Assembly: GCA_947499725.1 (NCBI GenBank)
Contig: CANMPK010000001.1
Span: forward strand, 1,054,001 to 1,118,000
Source of the DNA: an uncultured Paracoccaceae bacterium
Lineage (GTDB): Bacteria > Pseudomonadota > Alphaproteobacteria > Rhodobacterales > Rhodobacteraceae
Direction of reading: 5' to 3'
DNA length: 64,000 bases
A model generated the notes under the pieces. It ran no database searches, was not told where the DNA came from, and saw only the letters and a list, made by a program, of their open reading frames with translations. The position numbers and the translations under genes were made by a program. Positions 1-9,181 of the stretch are shown one piece after another (positions within the stretch are counted from its first letter, which is position 1; every line of letters begins with the position of its first letter).

Positions 1-701
1 ACCTTGATAGCCACATCTCTCGTATCGACTTGATCGGTAAAGACGCGATCAAGCTGCGCGACGGCAAGCAAGTCACTGAATTCCATGAAGGTATTCTGCC
101 TTGGGCCCTGCGCAACCCTGTTGCGATCGTGTTTGATGAATACGATGCGGGCCGCGCAGACGTGATGTTTGTCATCCAGCGTGTGCTGGAACATGATGGT
201 AAACTGACCCTTCTGGATCAAAACGAAATCATCACACCAAACCCGAACTTCCGCCTGTTCGCGACAGCCAACACCGTTGGTCTGGGCGACACAACTGGCC
301 TGTATCACGGCACACAGCAGATCAACCAAGCCCAGATGGACCGTTGGTCTTTGGTGAGCACGTTGAACTACCTGTCCATCGATGCAGAAACCAACATCGT
401 TCTGTCCAAAGCGCCGCATTACAATACCGAAGCCGGCCGCAAGACGGTGAAACAGATGGTGACCGTCGCAGATTTGACGCGTACTGCCTTTATGAATGGC
501 GATCTGTCTACGGTTATGTCTCCACGGACTGTGATCAACTGGGCGCAAAACGCGGCGATCTTCCGCGATACGGGTTATGCCTTCCGCCTCAGCTTCCTGA
601 ACAAGTGTGATGAGCTGGAACGCCAGACCGTGGCTGAATTCTATCAGCGCCTGTTTGACGAAGAGCTGCCAGAAAGCGCAGCCAGCATGAGCTTGGGTTA
701 A
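1..701 (+). CDS. cobS: Cobaltochelatase subunit CobS (3' part; start lies outside the window)
   Basis: AAA+ ATPase subunit of the aerobic cobaltochelatase CobNST, which with CobT drives insertion of cobalt into hydrogenobyrinic acid a,c-diamide during cobalamin synthesis in the cytoplasm. The frame is open from base 3, upstream of the first possible start (a TTG at base 30), so the gene is cut by the window edge and is not a real truncation. The visible ~233 residues hold the Walker B-like segment [10 protein letters not shown] and the sensor-type stretch [11 protein letters not shown], followed by the helical C-terminal region. The Walker A motif must lie before the window. Two CobT-operon genes follow on the same strand 17 bp downstream. 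The family call is confident because the visible part matches CobS closely throughout. Confidence 0.93.
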   Translation, partial: LDSHISRIDLIGKDAIKLRDGKQVTEFHEGILPWALRNPVAIVFDEYDAGRADVMFVIQRVLEHDGKLTLLDQNEIITPNPNFRLFATANTVGLGDTTGLYHGTQQINQAQMDRWSLVSTLNYLSIDAETNIVLSKAPHYNTEAGRKTVKQMVTVADLTRTAFMNGDLSTVMSPRTVINWAQNAAIFRDTGYAFRLSFLNKCDELERQTVAEFYQRLFDEELPESAASMSLG

Positions 702-718
702 GCCCGACAGGAGTTGCA

Positions 719-1420
719 ATGCGCATCGGATTGATCGGAGGAATTGGGGTAGCTGCCACAATCGTTTACTATCAACGCCTTACAGCGGAGATGAGCAAAC
801 GTGGCAGCGATCTTGATCTGACGATCGAACATGGCGATGTGCAAAGCTTGATCCGCAACAACTTGGCCGATGATCGGGACGCACAAGCCGCCATCTTCGC
901 CAAGACCGTGGATCGCCTCAAGTCTGGTGGATGTGATTGTGTCGCCCTCACCTCTTTGGGTGCGCACTACTGTGTAGACGAGCTAAACGCGATGTCGTCT
1001 TTGCCGATTATTTCTGGCGTCTCGCCTTTGGATGCGTATTTCGCAGCGCAAGGGCTTGGTACGATTGGTCTATTGGGCACGCGCGTTGTGATGCGCACGC
1101 GGCTCTATGGTCAACTCAGCAAGACCAACGCTGTGGCATTGGATGATGAGATCGATACGATTGGCCAAACCTATCAAGATATGGCCGTCGCGGGGGTCTG
1201 TAGCGCTGCCCAACGAGACGTGATGATCAACGCTGGGGCACGCATGGTGAATGACCAGAATGCAGACGCCGTTGTCTTGGCGGGAACTGATCTAAACCTT
1301 GCCTTTGACGGGCAAACAACCGGCTATAAAGTCATTGATGCCTTAGATGTGCATGTCGCTGTCTTGGCCGACATCGCCTCTGGGCGCAAAACAATTGAAG
1401 AAGTGGCGATGGCGCGATGA
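719..1420 (+). CDS. Aspartate/glutamate racemase-like protein lacking both catalytic cysteines
   Basis: 233 aa with the Asp/Glu/hydantoin racemase fold signature: N-terminal [10 protein letters not shown], a central [11 protein letters not shown] repeat of the fold, and two half-sites for the usual catalytic cysteines. In active members the first site reads like PCNTAHY; here it is TSLGAHY, putting Ser79 where Cys is expected. The second site usually reads LGCTE; here it is LAGTD, putting Gly189 there. Two-base racemisation through a Cys pair therefore looks impossible, though another lyase, isomerase or binding role could remain. It sits between cobS and cobT, 17 bp after cobS, and its last four bases (ATGA) contain the cobT start, so it is probably co-translated with cobT. 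SD-like CAGGAG lies at 709-714. The real function is not known to me. Confidence 0.75.
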   Translation: MRIGLIGGIGVAATIVYYQRLTAEMSKRGSDLDLTIEHGDVQSLIRNNLADDRDAQAAIFAKTVDRLKSGGCDCVALTSLGAHYCVDELNAMSSLPIISGVSPLDAYFAAQGLGTIGLLGTRVVMRTRLYGQLSKTNAVALDDEIDTIGQTYQDMAVAGVCSAAQRDVMINAGARMVNDQNADAVVLAGTDLNLAFDGQTTGYKVIDALDVHVAVLADIASGRKTIEEVAMAR

Positions 1421-3291
1421 GCAAACCGTCTGACAATCCGGCCGATCCGTTCAAAAAGGCGCTTGCAGAGGCGACCAAGGTTCTGGCGCATGATCCAGAA
1501 CTGGCGGTGACCTATACGGTAGATCCGTCCGGCATGTCCGGCGACCAGATGCGCTTGCCTCAGATCAGTCGCCGTATGACCCGCGAAGAGGTCATGTTGG
1601 CACGTGGCACAGCCGATGCGCTGGCCCTGCACCGCCGCTATCACGACGCCAATACCTTCGCGCGCTACGCGCCGCCCTCTGGCATTGCGCGGCAGCTGTT
1701 TGAATCGCTGGAAATCGCCCGCTGCGAAGCCATGGGCGCACGCGATATGCCGGGCACTGCGGTCAACATCGATGCCAAGATCGAAAGCGAAGCCAACGGG
1801 CGTGGGTTTGACAAGATCACCTCTGCGTCTGATGCGCCTTTGGATATGGCCGCGAACTACTTGGTGCGCCATTTGGCGACGGGTCGCGACCTGCCCCCTG
1901 CTGCAGAAAACGTGATGAACCTGTGGCGTGGTTTCATTGAACAAAACGCGGGCGACACGCTGGGCGATTTGCAAAACATGCTGCCCGACCAATCCAGTTT
2001 TGCGAAATTCGCACGTCAGGTGATTTCTGATCTGGGCTATGGCGATCAGCTGGGCGAAGACCCTGATGAGATCGAAGACGATCAAGATGATCAGGCCGAA
2101 GAACAGCAGGAAGAAGAACAAGATCCGGATTCCTCTGGTCAAGATGACAGCGAAGAAGAGGATATGGAGGCCACGCCTGAATCCTCGCAAGAGCAACAGC
2201 AGGATACGGCCGAAGCCCAGATCACCATGGACGACATGTCTGATGAAGACATGCCAGAAGATATGGACATGCCGGATGGTGAGGCCCCTCTGGAGCCACC
2301 TGCCCCGCAACCGATCTCTGATGCTGATCCGGAATACCTTGTTTTTAATACGGAATTCGACGAGGAAGTGCGCGCTGAAGATTTGGCGGAACCGGCAGAA
2401 CTGGAACGCCTGCGCGCCTATCTGGACCAACAGCTTGAGCCGTTGAAAGGCGCTGTGAGTCGTTTGGCCAATAAGCTGCAACGCCGCCTGCAAGCCCAGC
2501 AAAACCGCAGTTGGGAGTTTGATCTGGAAGAAGGCATTCTGGACGCTGGCCGGTTGGCGAGGGTTGTGGCCAATCCAACAACGCCTTTGTCGTTTAAGCA
2601 TGAAAAAGACACCGAATTCCGCGATACGGTTGTGACGCTGCTGTTGGATAACTCTGGCTCGATGCGCGGTCGCCCGATTTCTATTGCCGCGATCTGCGCG
2701 GATGTTTTGGCGCGCACATTGGAACGTTGCAACGTGAAGGTCGAAATCCTCGGCTTCACAACGCGCGCTTGGAAAGGTGGGCAGTCTCGCGAAGACTGGC
2801 TGAACCAAGGGCGCCCACAACAACCGGGTCGCCTGAACGATCTGCGCCATATCATCTACAAGTCAGCAGACGCCCCTTGGCGTCGTACGCGCCCGAATTT
2901 GGGGCTGATGATGAAAGAGGGCCTGCTGAAAGAGAACATCGACGGCGAGGCGCTGGAATGGGCGCATAAGCGTATGATTGGCCGCTCTGAAGCGCGCAAA
3001 ATCCTGATGGTGATCTCTGACGGTGCGCCGGTGGATGATTCAACTTTGTCGGTTAACCCCGCGAATTACTTGGAAAAACACCTGCGCGATGTGATCGAGA
3101 TGGTCGAAAAACGCCGTCAGGTCGAACTATTGGCGATCGGGATCGGCCACGACGTGACACGCTATTACGAGCGTGCTGTCACCATCACCGATGTCGAGCA
3201 ATTGGCTGGTGCAATGACAGAGCAGCTCGCGAGCCTGTTCGATACAGACCCGCGCGCCCGTGCCCGCGTTTTGGGCATGCGTAAGATGTAA
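1417..3291 (+). CDS. cobT: Cobaltochelatase subunit CobT
   Basis: 624 aa, the usual length for CobT, the VWA-domain partner of CobS in the CobNST cobaltochelatase of aerobic vitamin B12 synthesis. Three parts are visible: an N-terminal helical domain, a strongly acidic and Gln-rich middle (about residues 215-310, with runs such as EEQQEEEQD), and a C-terminal von Willebrand A domain. The metal-binding MIDAS sequence is [10 protein letters not shown] with D411, S413 and S415. Acidic linkers of this kind are typical of chelatase D/T subunits. The start ATG overlaps the stop of the upstream racemase-like gene by four bases. No cobN is seen in the window. An inverted-repeat structure follows the stop codon. 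Confidence 0.95.
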   Translation: MSKPSDNPADPFKKALAEATKVLAHDPELAVTYTVDPSGMSGDQMRLPQISRRMTREEVMLARGTADALALHRRYHDANTFARYAPPSGIARQLFESLEIARCEAMGARDMPGTAVNIDAKIESEANGRGFDKITSASDAPLDMAANYLVRHLATGRDLPPAAENVMNLWRGFIEQNAGDTLGDLQNMLPDQSSFAKFARQVISDLGYGDQLGEDPDEIEDDQDDQAEEQQEEEQDPDSSGQDDSEEEDMEATPESSQEQQQDTAEAQITMDDMSDEDMPEDMDMPDGEAPLEPPAPQPISDADPEYLVFNTEFDEEVRAEDLAEPAELERLRAYLDQQLEPLKGAVSRLANKLQRRLQAQQNRSWEFDLEEGILDAGRLARVVANPTTPLSFKHEKDTEFRDTVVTLLLDNSGSMRGRPISIAAICADVLARTLERCNVKVEILGFTTRAWKGGQSREDWLNQGRPQQPGRLNDLRHIIYKSADAPWRRTRPNLGLMMKEGLLKENIDGEALEWAHKRMIGRSEARKILMVISDGAPVDDSTLSVNPANYLEKHLRDVIEMVEKRRQVELLAIGIGHDVTRYYERAVTITDVEQLAGAMTEQLASLFDTDPRARARVLGMRKM

Positions 3292-3293
3292 TG

Positions 3294-3355
3294 CAATGCA
3301 GAAGGCAGCGGGGCAACCTGCGCGCTTTCTTGCATTGATGATCTCCCGCTGCCTT
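3294..3355 (+). repeat. Interleaved inverted repeats after cobT (possible pseudoknot)
   Basis: A perfect 11-bp inverted repeat joins 3302-3312 (AAGGCAGCGGG) to 3345-3355. A second, 7-bp pair joins 3294-3300 (CAATGCA) to 3331-3337. The order a-b-a'-b' is the topology of an H-type pseudoknot. No T-run follows, so this is not a classical intrinsic terminator. It lies in the 118-bp gap between cobT and the aminopeptidase gene and could stabilise the cobT 3' end or separate the two transcripts. Confidence 0.45.
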
Positions 3356-3409
3356 GATCGCCTCGCGTTTTTGGCAACGGTTGTTGCGTGAATTTGATAG
3401 GAAAGCCCG

Positions 3410-5212
3410 ATGTTCCAAAACTTCGACACAACTGCTGACCCAAAGCACGGCCCTGCCCGTTTGGATGCTTTGCGCGGTGCGATGCATCAGGCAGATGTGG
3501 TGGGTTTCATCGTACCACGCGCAGATGCGCATCAAGGCGAATATGTTGCGCCGCGCGATGACCGTCTTGCTTGGCTGACGGGCTTTACCGGCTCTGCTGG
3601 ATTTTGCTGTGTTCTGCCAGACATCGCGGGTGTGTTCATCGACGGGCGTTATCGCGTTCAGGTGAAGCAACAGGTTGCGGATGTGTTTACGCCCGTCCAT
3701 TGGCCGGAAACCCAGCTTGGAGACTGGCTCGTGGCGCAAGCAGGGTCTTTGGAAGGCCAGATCGGGTTTGACCCTTGGTTGCATACGCCAAGAGAGATCG
3801 AGGCGCTTAAGACAGCTTTGAAAGGCTCTGGCTTGTCTCTTTGCCCAGTCAGCAATCTGGTGGATCAGGTCTGGGAAGACCAGCCAGAACCGCCACGCGC
3901 ACAAGCCTTTGAACAGCCGATCGAATACGCTGGCGAGGCGCATGTTGCTAAAATTCTCCGTTTGGCGGATGAATTGAAGACCGCCCAACATAGCGCGGCC
4001 GTGATTACGTTGCCTGATAGCCTGTGTTGGCTTTTGAACATTCGCGGGGCGGATATTCCGCGAAATCCAGTGATGCATGGGTTTGCAATCCTGAATGCCA
4101 ATGGTCAGGTCGAGGTATTTGCGGACCCATCCAAGCTTGCACTGGTCAAAGATCATCTTGGCGCCGAGGTGCGGGTACATTCCCCAGAGCACTTCTTGCC
4201 GCGTCTCACAGAGCAATCCGGCCCCGTACGTCTGGATAAAGCCAGCGTACCCTATGCGGTGTCTTCAGCCTTGGTGGCCGCTGGTATCGAAGTGGCTTAC
4301 GCCGGAGATATCTGCGCCTTACCCAAAGCGCGCAAAAATGAGATTGAGCTGAAGGGCTCTGAAGAGGCCCATTTGCGCGATGGCGCGGCGATGTGTGCCT
4401 TTCTGAACTGGTTTGATGACAAAGCCACAACAGGGATCACCGAAATCGATGTGGTGACCAAGCTGGAAGCCTGTCGCCATGACACAGGCGCCTTGCGCGA
4501 TATCAGCTTTGAGACCATTTCTGGTACGGGCCTAAATGGGGCTGTGATCCATTACCGCGTGACCCATGAAACCGATCGTTCATTGCAGGATGGCGATTTG
4601 TTGGTGCTGGACAGTGGCGGACAATATCAAGACGGCACGACAGATATCACCCGCACTTTGCCCGTTGGAAACGTCTGCGATGAAGAACGTGCAGCCTTTA
4701 CCCGTGTCTTGAAAGGGATGATTGGTATTTCAGAGTTGATCTGGCCAAAAGGTTTGGCCGGCCGCGAGCTGGAAGCCATCGGGCGTGTGCCGCTTTGGAA
4801 GGCTGGCCTCGATTTTGATCATGGTTTGGGACATGGGGTTGGGTCCTATCTTTGCGTGCATGAAGGGCCGCAACGCTTAAGCAAAGTCAGCGATGTGCCT
4901 TTGGAAACCGGAATGATCCTTTCCAATGAACCGGGATATTACCGTGAAGGTGCCTTTGGCATTCGCATTGAAAACCTAATTTATGTATCTGACGCAAAAG
5001 AGATTATTGGCGGTGACGCCCACAGAGAGATGCTGCAATTCACAACGCTCACATATGTGCCGATTGATCGTCGTTTGGTCGTCGCGGACATGCTGACGCA
5101 GAGTGAAAAAGAATGGCTGAACTCTTATCACAAAACATGTTATGAGCGCCTCAGCCCACGAGTCTCGGCGGATGTTCTAATATGGTTAACTGCGGCAACA
5201 CAGCCCGTTTGA
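3410..5212 (+). CDS. Xaa-Pro aminopeptidase, M24B family, three-domain type
   Basis: 600-aa cytosolic metallopeptidase that removes N-terminal residues preceding proline. The length and layout match the long form (two creatinase-like N-terminal domains, about residues 1-315, then the pita-bread M24 domain), like eukaryotic cytosolic aminopeptidase P rather than short E. coli PepP. The five dinuclear-metal ligands are all visible: D401 and D412 (DSGGQYQDGTTD), H475 (GLGHGVGSY), E507 (SNEPGYY) and E521 (GIRIEN). There is no signal peptide. The ATG at 3410 follows an AGGAAAG ribosome site at 3400-3406. Same strand as cobT but separated by 118 bp with a hairpin, so it is probably its own transcription unit. 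Confidence 0.92.
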   Translation: MFQNFDTTADPKHGPARLDALRGAMHQADVVGFIVPRADAHQGEYVAPRDDRLAWLTGFTGSAGFCCVLPDIAGVFIDGRYRVQVKQQVADVFTPVHWPETQLGDWLVAQAGSLEGQIGFDPWLHTPREIEALKTALKGSGLSLCPVSNLVDQVWEDQPEPPRAQAFEQPIEYAGEAHVAKILRLADELKTAQHSAAVITLPDSLCWLLNIRGADIPRNPVMHGFAILNANGQVEVFADPSKLALVKDHLGAEVRVHSPEHFLPRLTEQSGPVRLDKASVPYAVSSALVAAGIEVAYAGDICALPKARKNEIELKGSEEAHLRDGAAMCAFLNWFDDKATTGITEIDVVTKLEACRHDTGALRDISFETISGTGLNGAVIHYRVTHETDRSLQDGDLLVLDSGGQYQDGTTDITRTLPVGNVCDEERAAFTRVLKGMIGISELIWPKGLAGRELEAIGRVPLWKAGLDFDHGLGHGVGSYLCVHEGPQRLSKVSDVPLETGMILSNEPGYYREGAFGIRIENLIYVSDAKEIIGGDAHREMLQFTTLTYVPIDRRLVVADMLTQSEKEWLNSYHKTCYERLSPRVSADVLIWLTAATQPV

Positions 5213-5274
5213 CATAATCCTGTAACATCTTGCCTGTCTTAGAAGGCATCACACGAATACTCTGGGGAGAGCAC

Positions 5275-5619
5275 ATGAATAGCTTTATTCAAATCAACAA
5301 GGCACCTGGCAAATGGGCTGTGCGTGCTGGCGGTGCCGTTTTGGGTGAAACCTCTGCTGCTTTGGCCCTCACCGAAGGGGATCTGCCTGCTGTAATCTAT
5401 TTCCCGCGCGCGGATATCGCGACTGCGTTTTTGGATAAAAGCACGCAGACTACCCATTGCCCACACAAAGGCGATGCGAGCTACTATTCCATCGTGACCA
5501 AAAGCAAAACGATTGAAAACTCTGTTTGGAGCTACGAAGCGCCCAAAGCGGAAGTCGAGAAAATCAAAGGCTACTTGGCCTTTGTTGTCAGCCAAGAGGT
5601 TTCCGTCGAGCAACTTTAA
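5275..5619 (+). CDS. DUF427 family protein
   Basis: 114 aa from the ATG at 5275, preceded by GGGGAGA at 5264-5270; an upstream in-frame TTG (5230) is less likely. The sequence matches the small beta-rich DUF427 family: GKWAVRAGGAVLGET near the start, YFPRADI, TTHCPHKGDASYYS with the conserved Cys-Pro-His-Lys-Gly core, and VWSYEAPK. The molecular role is unproven. Many bacteria carry such proteins near metabolic genes and no reaction can be assigned here. No signal peptide or membrane segment. It ends 24 bp before a strong terminator. Confidence 0.85.
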   Translation: MNSFIQINKAPGKWAVRAGGAVLGETSAALALTEGDLPAVIYFPRADIATAFLDKSTQTTHCPHKGDASYYSIVTKSKTIENSVWSYEAPKAEVEKIKGYLAFVVSQEVSVEQL

Positions 5620-5642
5620 ATGTTGCCTGATAGACTGTTTTG

Positions 5643-5667
5643 AAAGAGGCCTTCGGGCCTCTTTTTT
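5643..5667 (+). terminator. Bidirectional intrinsic terminator
   Basis: Stem AAAGAGGCC / GGCCTCTTT with a TTCG tetraloop (5652-5655), followed by TTTATTT on the + strand. The reverse strand also ends in a T-run because the stem begins AAA. It serves the DUF427 gene (+) and, in the other direction, the ClC gene, whose stop codon (5670-5672) lies just beside it. Confidence 0.9.
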
Positions 5668-5669
5668 AT

Positions 5670-7358
5670 TTAGGAATGTTCTTCTGCTGCTGTTTCGCAC
5701 AGCGCATTGCTGAACGCTTTCAGGGCGTCGACATGATGCACAGCGCCTAGCAACTTCGTGGATTGCCCTTCCCCGCCGATTGACACAACCGGCACAAAGG
5801 CAATGCCTGCGCTTTCAAACAAAGGCATCATGGTTTCCAGTGTCGTATTGCGATCTGCGTAGACGCCTTTTTCAATGAGCTCCCAACAGGCGGCTTCGGT
5901 TGCGCCCTTGTGTGGGTCAACCTCTTTCATCAGCGTTGCTGCCTTCACAGTCGCCAACAGGTAAGCCTGCGGACCAGCCGCAACGTGCAAGTTGCGACGC
6001 TCTAGTTGCGTGAGGAAATAGGAACGGTCTACCAAACGCGTGCCGAGCGCCGTGGAAATGGATACGGTCACCATCACCGCTAGCCCTGTCTGCCAGTCGC
6101 CTGTCAATTCAAACACGATCAGCGTCGTGGAAATTGGCGCACCCAGCACAGCCGCGGCAACGCCGCCCATACCAGCAAGCGCATAAAGTGTTTCAGATCC
6201 TGAAACCTCTGGAAAAACGGGAATGGCGATCAAGCCAAAGGACAACCCCGTCAACGCTCCAATCATCAAAGCCGGCGAAAACACCCCGCCCCCCATGCGG
6301 CCTGCCACAGTGACGGCGACAGCAATGACCTTTAGGAAGACAAAGACAATCGCCTCTTGCAGCACCAGCTCGCCTGTAAGGGCCGCTGATGTGGTTTCAT
6401 AGCCAACGCCAATGATGTGCGGGAAGAAGATCGCCAAGGCACCCAGCATGGCGCCAGAGATCATTGGGCGCATCCAGCGTTTCAGTTTGGCGTGCAACAT
6501 GACTTGCTCTGCCATGTCTTCGGCCCAGAAGATCACCCACATAAACGCCACTGCGACGATGCCGCAAACGGCTCCAAGCAGCAGGAAGGCTGGCAGTTCT
6601 TGATAAAAGGTAAAAGCAGATTCGACGGGCAGTACAAATTCAGTCACGTTGCCAAATTCAAGGCGGCTGATCACAGTGCCCGCAACGGAGGCAATCACGA
6701 TTGGCGCAAAAGCGTGAATGGCGAAATGGCGCAAAACAACTTCGAGCGCGAACAAAGCACCTGCGATTGGTGCATTGAAAGAGGCTGATACAGCGGCCGC
6801 CACGGCGCACCCCATCAGATCGCGGCCCGTGATGCCATTGGCGTGGATACGGTCGCTGACCCAACTGGAGATCGCTCCTGCCAAGTGCACAACAGGGCCT
6901 TCTCGGCCTGTTGAACCACCAGAACTCAGCGTGATCAAAGACGCCAATGCTGACACAAAGCCTTCTTTTACGTCAACGCGCCCGTTGTTCAGGGCCGCAC
7001 CGCCAATCACATCTGCAGGGCCGCCAACGCGGGCGTCTTTGGTAAAGTGGTCAAGCAACAGACCAACAAGAAGTCCGCCAATGATCGGTGTGATGAAGAT
7101 CACATACCACGGCAGAGTTTCCGCAAAACTGTGCAATCGGTTAATGTTTTCAGTGCCATAGACCGTTGATTGCAACCATTCGATCCCTTTGCGGAACAAA
7201 AGCGCAGCAAAGCCCGATGCAATCCCGACAAACAAAGCAATAAACCAGAACTGAACCTGGCTTGGCCCCTTCTTGAGCAATACGCCCCAGCCCTCGCGGC
7301 TACGTTTAACCGCTGTTTTTGCGCTTTGGGCTAAGAATGTCCCGAGTGGGTGAGCCAT
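5670..7358 (-). CDS. ClC-family chloride channel/antiporter with C-terminal CBS domains
   Basis: Inner-membrane anion transporter of the ClC family, about 562 aa from the ATG at 7358; a TTG at 7400 would add 14 residues. Core motifs: GREGPVVHLAG, whose glutamate is the gating/proton glutamate of ClC antiporters, and GGGVFSPALMIG, the third selectivity-filter segment. The first filter motif, usually GSGIP, is replaced by a GGPADV sequence, as in some divergent bacterial ClCs. About ten hydrophobic segments span residues 35-430, followed by a cytoplasmic tail with CBS-type repeats. The gene stands alone between two opposite terminator-bounded units and follows recN on the same strand with a 137-bp gap. 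Channel versus H+/Cl- exchange cannot be decided from sequence alone. Confidence 0.85.
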   Translation of the reverse strand: MAHPLGTFLAQSAKTAVKRSREGWGVLLKKGPSQVQFWFIALFVGIASGFAALLFRKGIEWLQSTVYGTENINRLHSFAETLPWYVIFITPIIGGLLVGLLLDHFTKDARVGGPADVIGGAALNNGRVDVKEGFVSALASLITLSSGGSTGREGPVVHLAGAISSWVSDRIHANGITGRDLMGCAVAAAVSASFNAPIAGALFALEVVLRHFAIHAFAPIVIASVAGTVISRLEFGNVTEFVLPVESAFTFYQELPAFLLLGAVCGIVAVAFMWVIFWAEDMAEQVMLHAKLKRWMRPMISGAMLGALAIFFPHIIGVGYETTSAALTGELVLQEAIVFVFLKVIAVAVTVAGRMGGGVFSPALMIGALTGLSFGLIAIPVFPEVSGSETLYALAGMGGVAAAVLGAPISTTLIVFELTGDWQTGLAVMVTVSISTALGTRLVDRSYFLTQLERRNLHVAAGPQAYLLATVKAATLMKEVDPHKGATEAACWELIEKGVYADRNTTLETMMPLFESAGIAFVPVVSIGGEGQSTKLLGAVHHVDALKAFSNALCETAAEEHS

Positions 7359-7445
7359 ATCAGTAGTGCTGTCACACGTCTTGTTCGCCGTCCTTAGCAA
7401 GCCTTAGGCGGTTATTAACCATTGCGAAAGGGTGATCAGGGAAAG

Positions 7446-7464
7446 AAGTCTCTGGATAAGACTT
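7446..7464 (-). terminator. Possible terminator after recN
   Basis: Six-base stem AAGTCT / AGACTT with a seven-base loop. On the reverse strand it is followed by CTTTCCC, a weak T-tract. It sits 32 bp after the recN stop. Low confidence because the stem is short and AT-rich. Confidence 0.3.
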
Positions 7465-7495
7465 GTTTGCAACGGATTTGCCTAATTCAGATGCG

Positions 7496-9145
7496 CTAGC
7501 CAGCAAGTAGGGCTTTGGCAGCCGCACGCGCTTGGTCTGTGATCGTGTCGCCAGAGATCATACGCGCGATTTCATCAACACGTTCTGAAATTTCGAGCGG
7601 CACGACAGTCGACAGCGTTGCTCCGTCAACCACGTTCTTTTCAACGCGCCAATGATGCGCCCCAAGTGCCGCCACTTGAGGGCTATGCGTGACAACCAAG
7701 ATCTGACCCGCCTGCGCCAAGTTGGCCAAACGCCGACCCACTGCATCCGCAGTTGCGCCGCCAACACCTCGGTCGATCTCGTCAAAGATCATCGTCGTGT
7801 TGCGCTCGTCCCCGGTCAGGCAGACTTTTAGTGCCAGCAGGAAGCGACTGAGTTCACCACCAGAAGCGATCTTGGCCAATGGTCCTGCAGGCGCGCCGGG
7901 GTTGGTCGCCACGGTAAAGGACACTGCATCTTGACCATCAGGCCCCTGATTTTCATCACTGATTTGGGTTTCAAAAACAGCGCGTTCCATTTTCAGAGGC
8001 GCGAGTTCTTTCATCACCGCTGTATCCAGCGTTTTGGCCGCCGCTTTGCGGGCCTTTGTCAAAGCATCGGCTTTGGCTTGGTAGTCTGCTTCAGCGGCAG
8101 TGACAGCTTGCTTCAGGTCTGCAATCTGACCTTCACCGGCATCCAATGCCGCCATCTTTTTGCGCATGTCTTCGGCAAAGGTGCCAAGTTCATCTGGCGC
8201 GACATTGTGTTTACGTGCAAGGCCCCGAATGGCGAACAGGCGCTCTTCGCACTGCTCAAGCTCGATCGGGTTAAAATCCAACGCATCCATGCAACGTTCA
8301 ACGCCTGACACTGCTTCGTCCAGCTCGGCCATTGCGCGGCCCAAGGCGGCGAGTGGCGCATCAAGCTGGCCTTCCACAGTCTCTGAAGCCCCTTCTAACC
8401 AACGCAGAGCATCGCCCATTGCGCCTTCTGCACCTTCGTTGCCAAGGGCAGATGCTGCGCGCATCACGTCTTCGCGCACGCGCTCTGCGGCTTGCATCAG
8501 GCGACGGCGGGAATCCAATTCACCCTCTTCGCCAGGCTGTGGGTCAAGCTGATCGAGTTCACCCACCGCATGGCGCAAAAACTCTTCTTCAGAGCGCACG
8601 GCATCTAGAGCCACTTGAGCCGCGTTTAACGCTTTACGAGACTTGCTCACATCTGACCAAGCCAACCGTGTTTCTGAGCGCAGGCTTGAGAGCTGACCGA
8701 ACTGATCCAAAAGATCGCGATGGCCTTTCGGGTCTAGCAAACCACGATCATCGTGTTGGCCATGCAGCTCGATTAAGGTTTCAGACAGGCTTCGCAGAAC
8801 TTCACCAGAACAGCGACGGTCATTTACCCAAGCGGTTTTGCGTCCATCTTTGCGGTTGATCCGACGCAACATCAGGGTTTCGCCAGATGGTAGGCCTGCT
8901 TCTTCTAAGATCGCATGGGCTGGGTGTGCTTCGGGCAGGTCAAACTCGGCAATCACCTCGCCCTGCTCTGCCCCGCTGCGCACCAATTCCGCGCGGCCAC
9001 GCCATCCTAAGACAAACCCAAGGGAATCAAGCAAGATTGATTTACCTGCACCAGTTTCACCGGTCAGCACGTTTAGCCCCGCTTGGAAATCCAATTCCAA
9101 GCGGTCGATGATCAACATATCTCTGATTTCTAACGCGCGCAGCAT
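7496..9145 (-). CDS. recN: DNA repair protein RecN
   Basis: 549-aa SMC-like ATPase for recombinational repair of double-strand breaks. Walker A GETGAGKS lies at residues 29-36, followed by a long coiled-coil middle rich in Ala, Glu and Arg. The C-terminal ATPase half has the signature region SGGELSRFLLALK, Walker B TMIFDEIDRGVGG and the VTHSPQVAA switch. Full family length. Last gene of the dcw-linked reverse-strand cluster, 36 bp after bamD. The bamD-recN order after lpxC is common in Rhodobacterales. No LexA box was recognised in front of it, so it is probably read through from bamD. Confidence 0.97.
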   Translation of the reverse strand: MLRALEIRDMLIIDRLELDFQAGLNVLTGETGAGKSILLDSLGFVLGWRGRAELVRSGAEQGEVIAEFDLPEAHPAHAILEEAGLPSGETLMLRRINRKDGRKTAWVNDRRCSGEVLRSLSETLIELHGQHDDRGLLDPKGHRDLLDQFGQLSSLRSETRLAWSDVSKSRKALNAAQVALDAVRSEEEFLRHAVGELDQLDPQPGEEGELDSRRRLMQAAERVREDVMRAASALGNEGAEGAMGDALRWLEGASETVEGQLDAPLAALGRAMAELDEAVSGVERCMDALDFNPIELEQCEERLFAIRGLARKHNVAPDELGTFAEDMRKKMAALDAGEGQIADLKQAVTAAEADYQAKADALTKARKAAAKTLDTAVMKELAPLKMERAVFETQISDENQGPDGQDAVSFTVATNPGAPAGPLAKIASGGELSRFLLALKVCLTGDERNTTMIFDEIDRGVGGATADAVGRRLANLAQAGQILVVTHSPQVAALGAHHWRVEKNVVDGATLSTVVPLEISERVDEIARMISGDTITDQARAAAKALLAG

Positions 9146-9181
9146 CGTTTAGGTCAGGCCCTCAGATCGCATTGCGGCCGA

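Noticed and set aside
1-701. CobS as a truncated or degraded gene
   Set aside because: The frame is open to the window edge and the visible part is well conserved; the cut is an artefact of the window.
1324-2850. 508-codon open frame antisense to cobT
   Set aside because: It mirrors the codon pattern of cobT, has no family likeness or ribosome site, and the translation is rich in Arg, Leu and Phe, as expected of a shadow frame.
7412-7422. CtrA-type site (TTAACC) near 7414
   Set aside because: Only a half-site; the second TTAA at seven bases is missing. The same holds for TTAAC sequences near 10089 and 55874.
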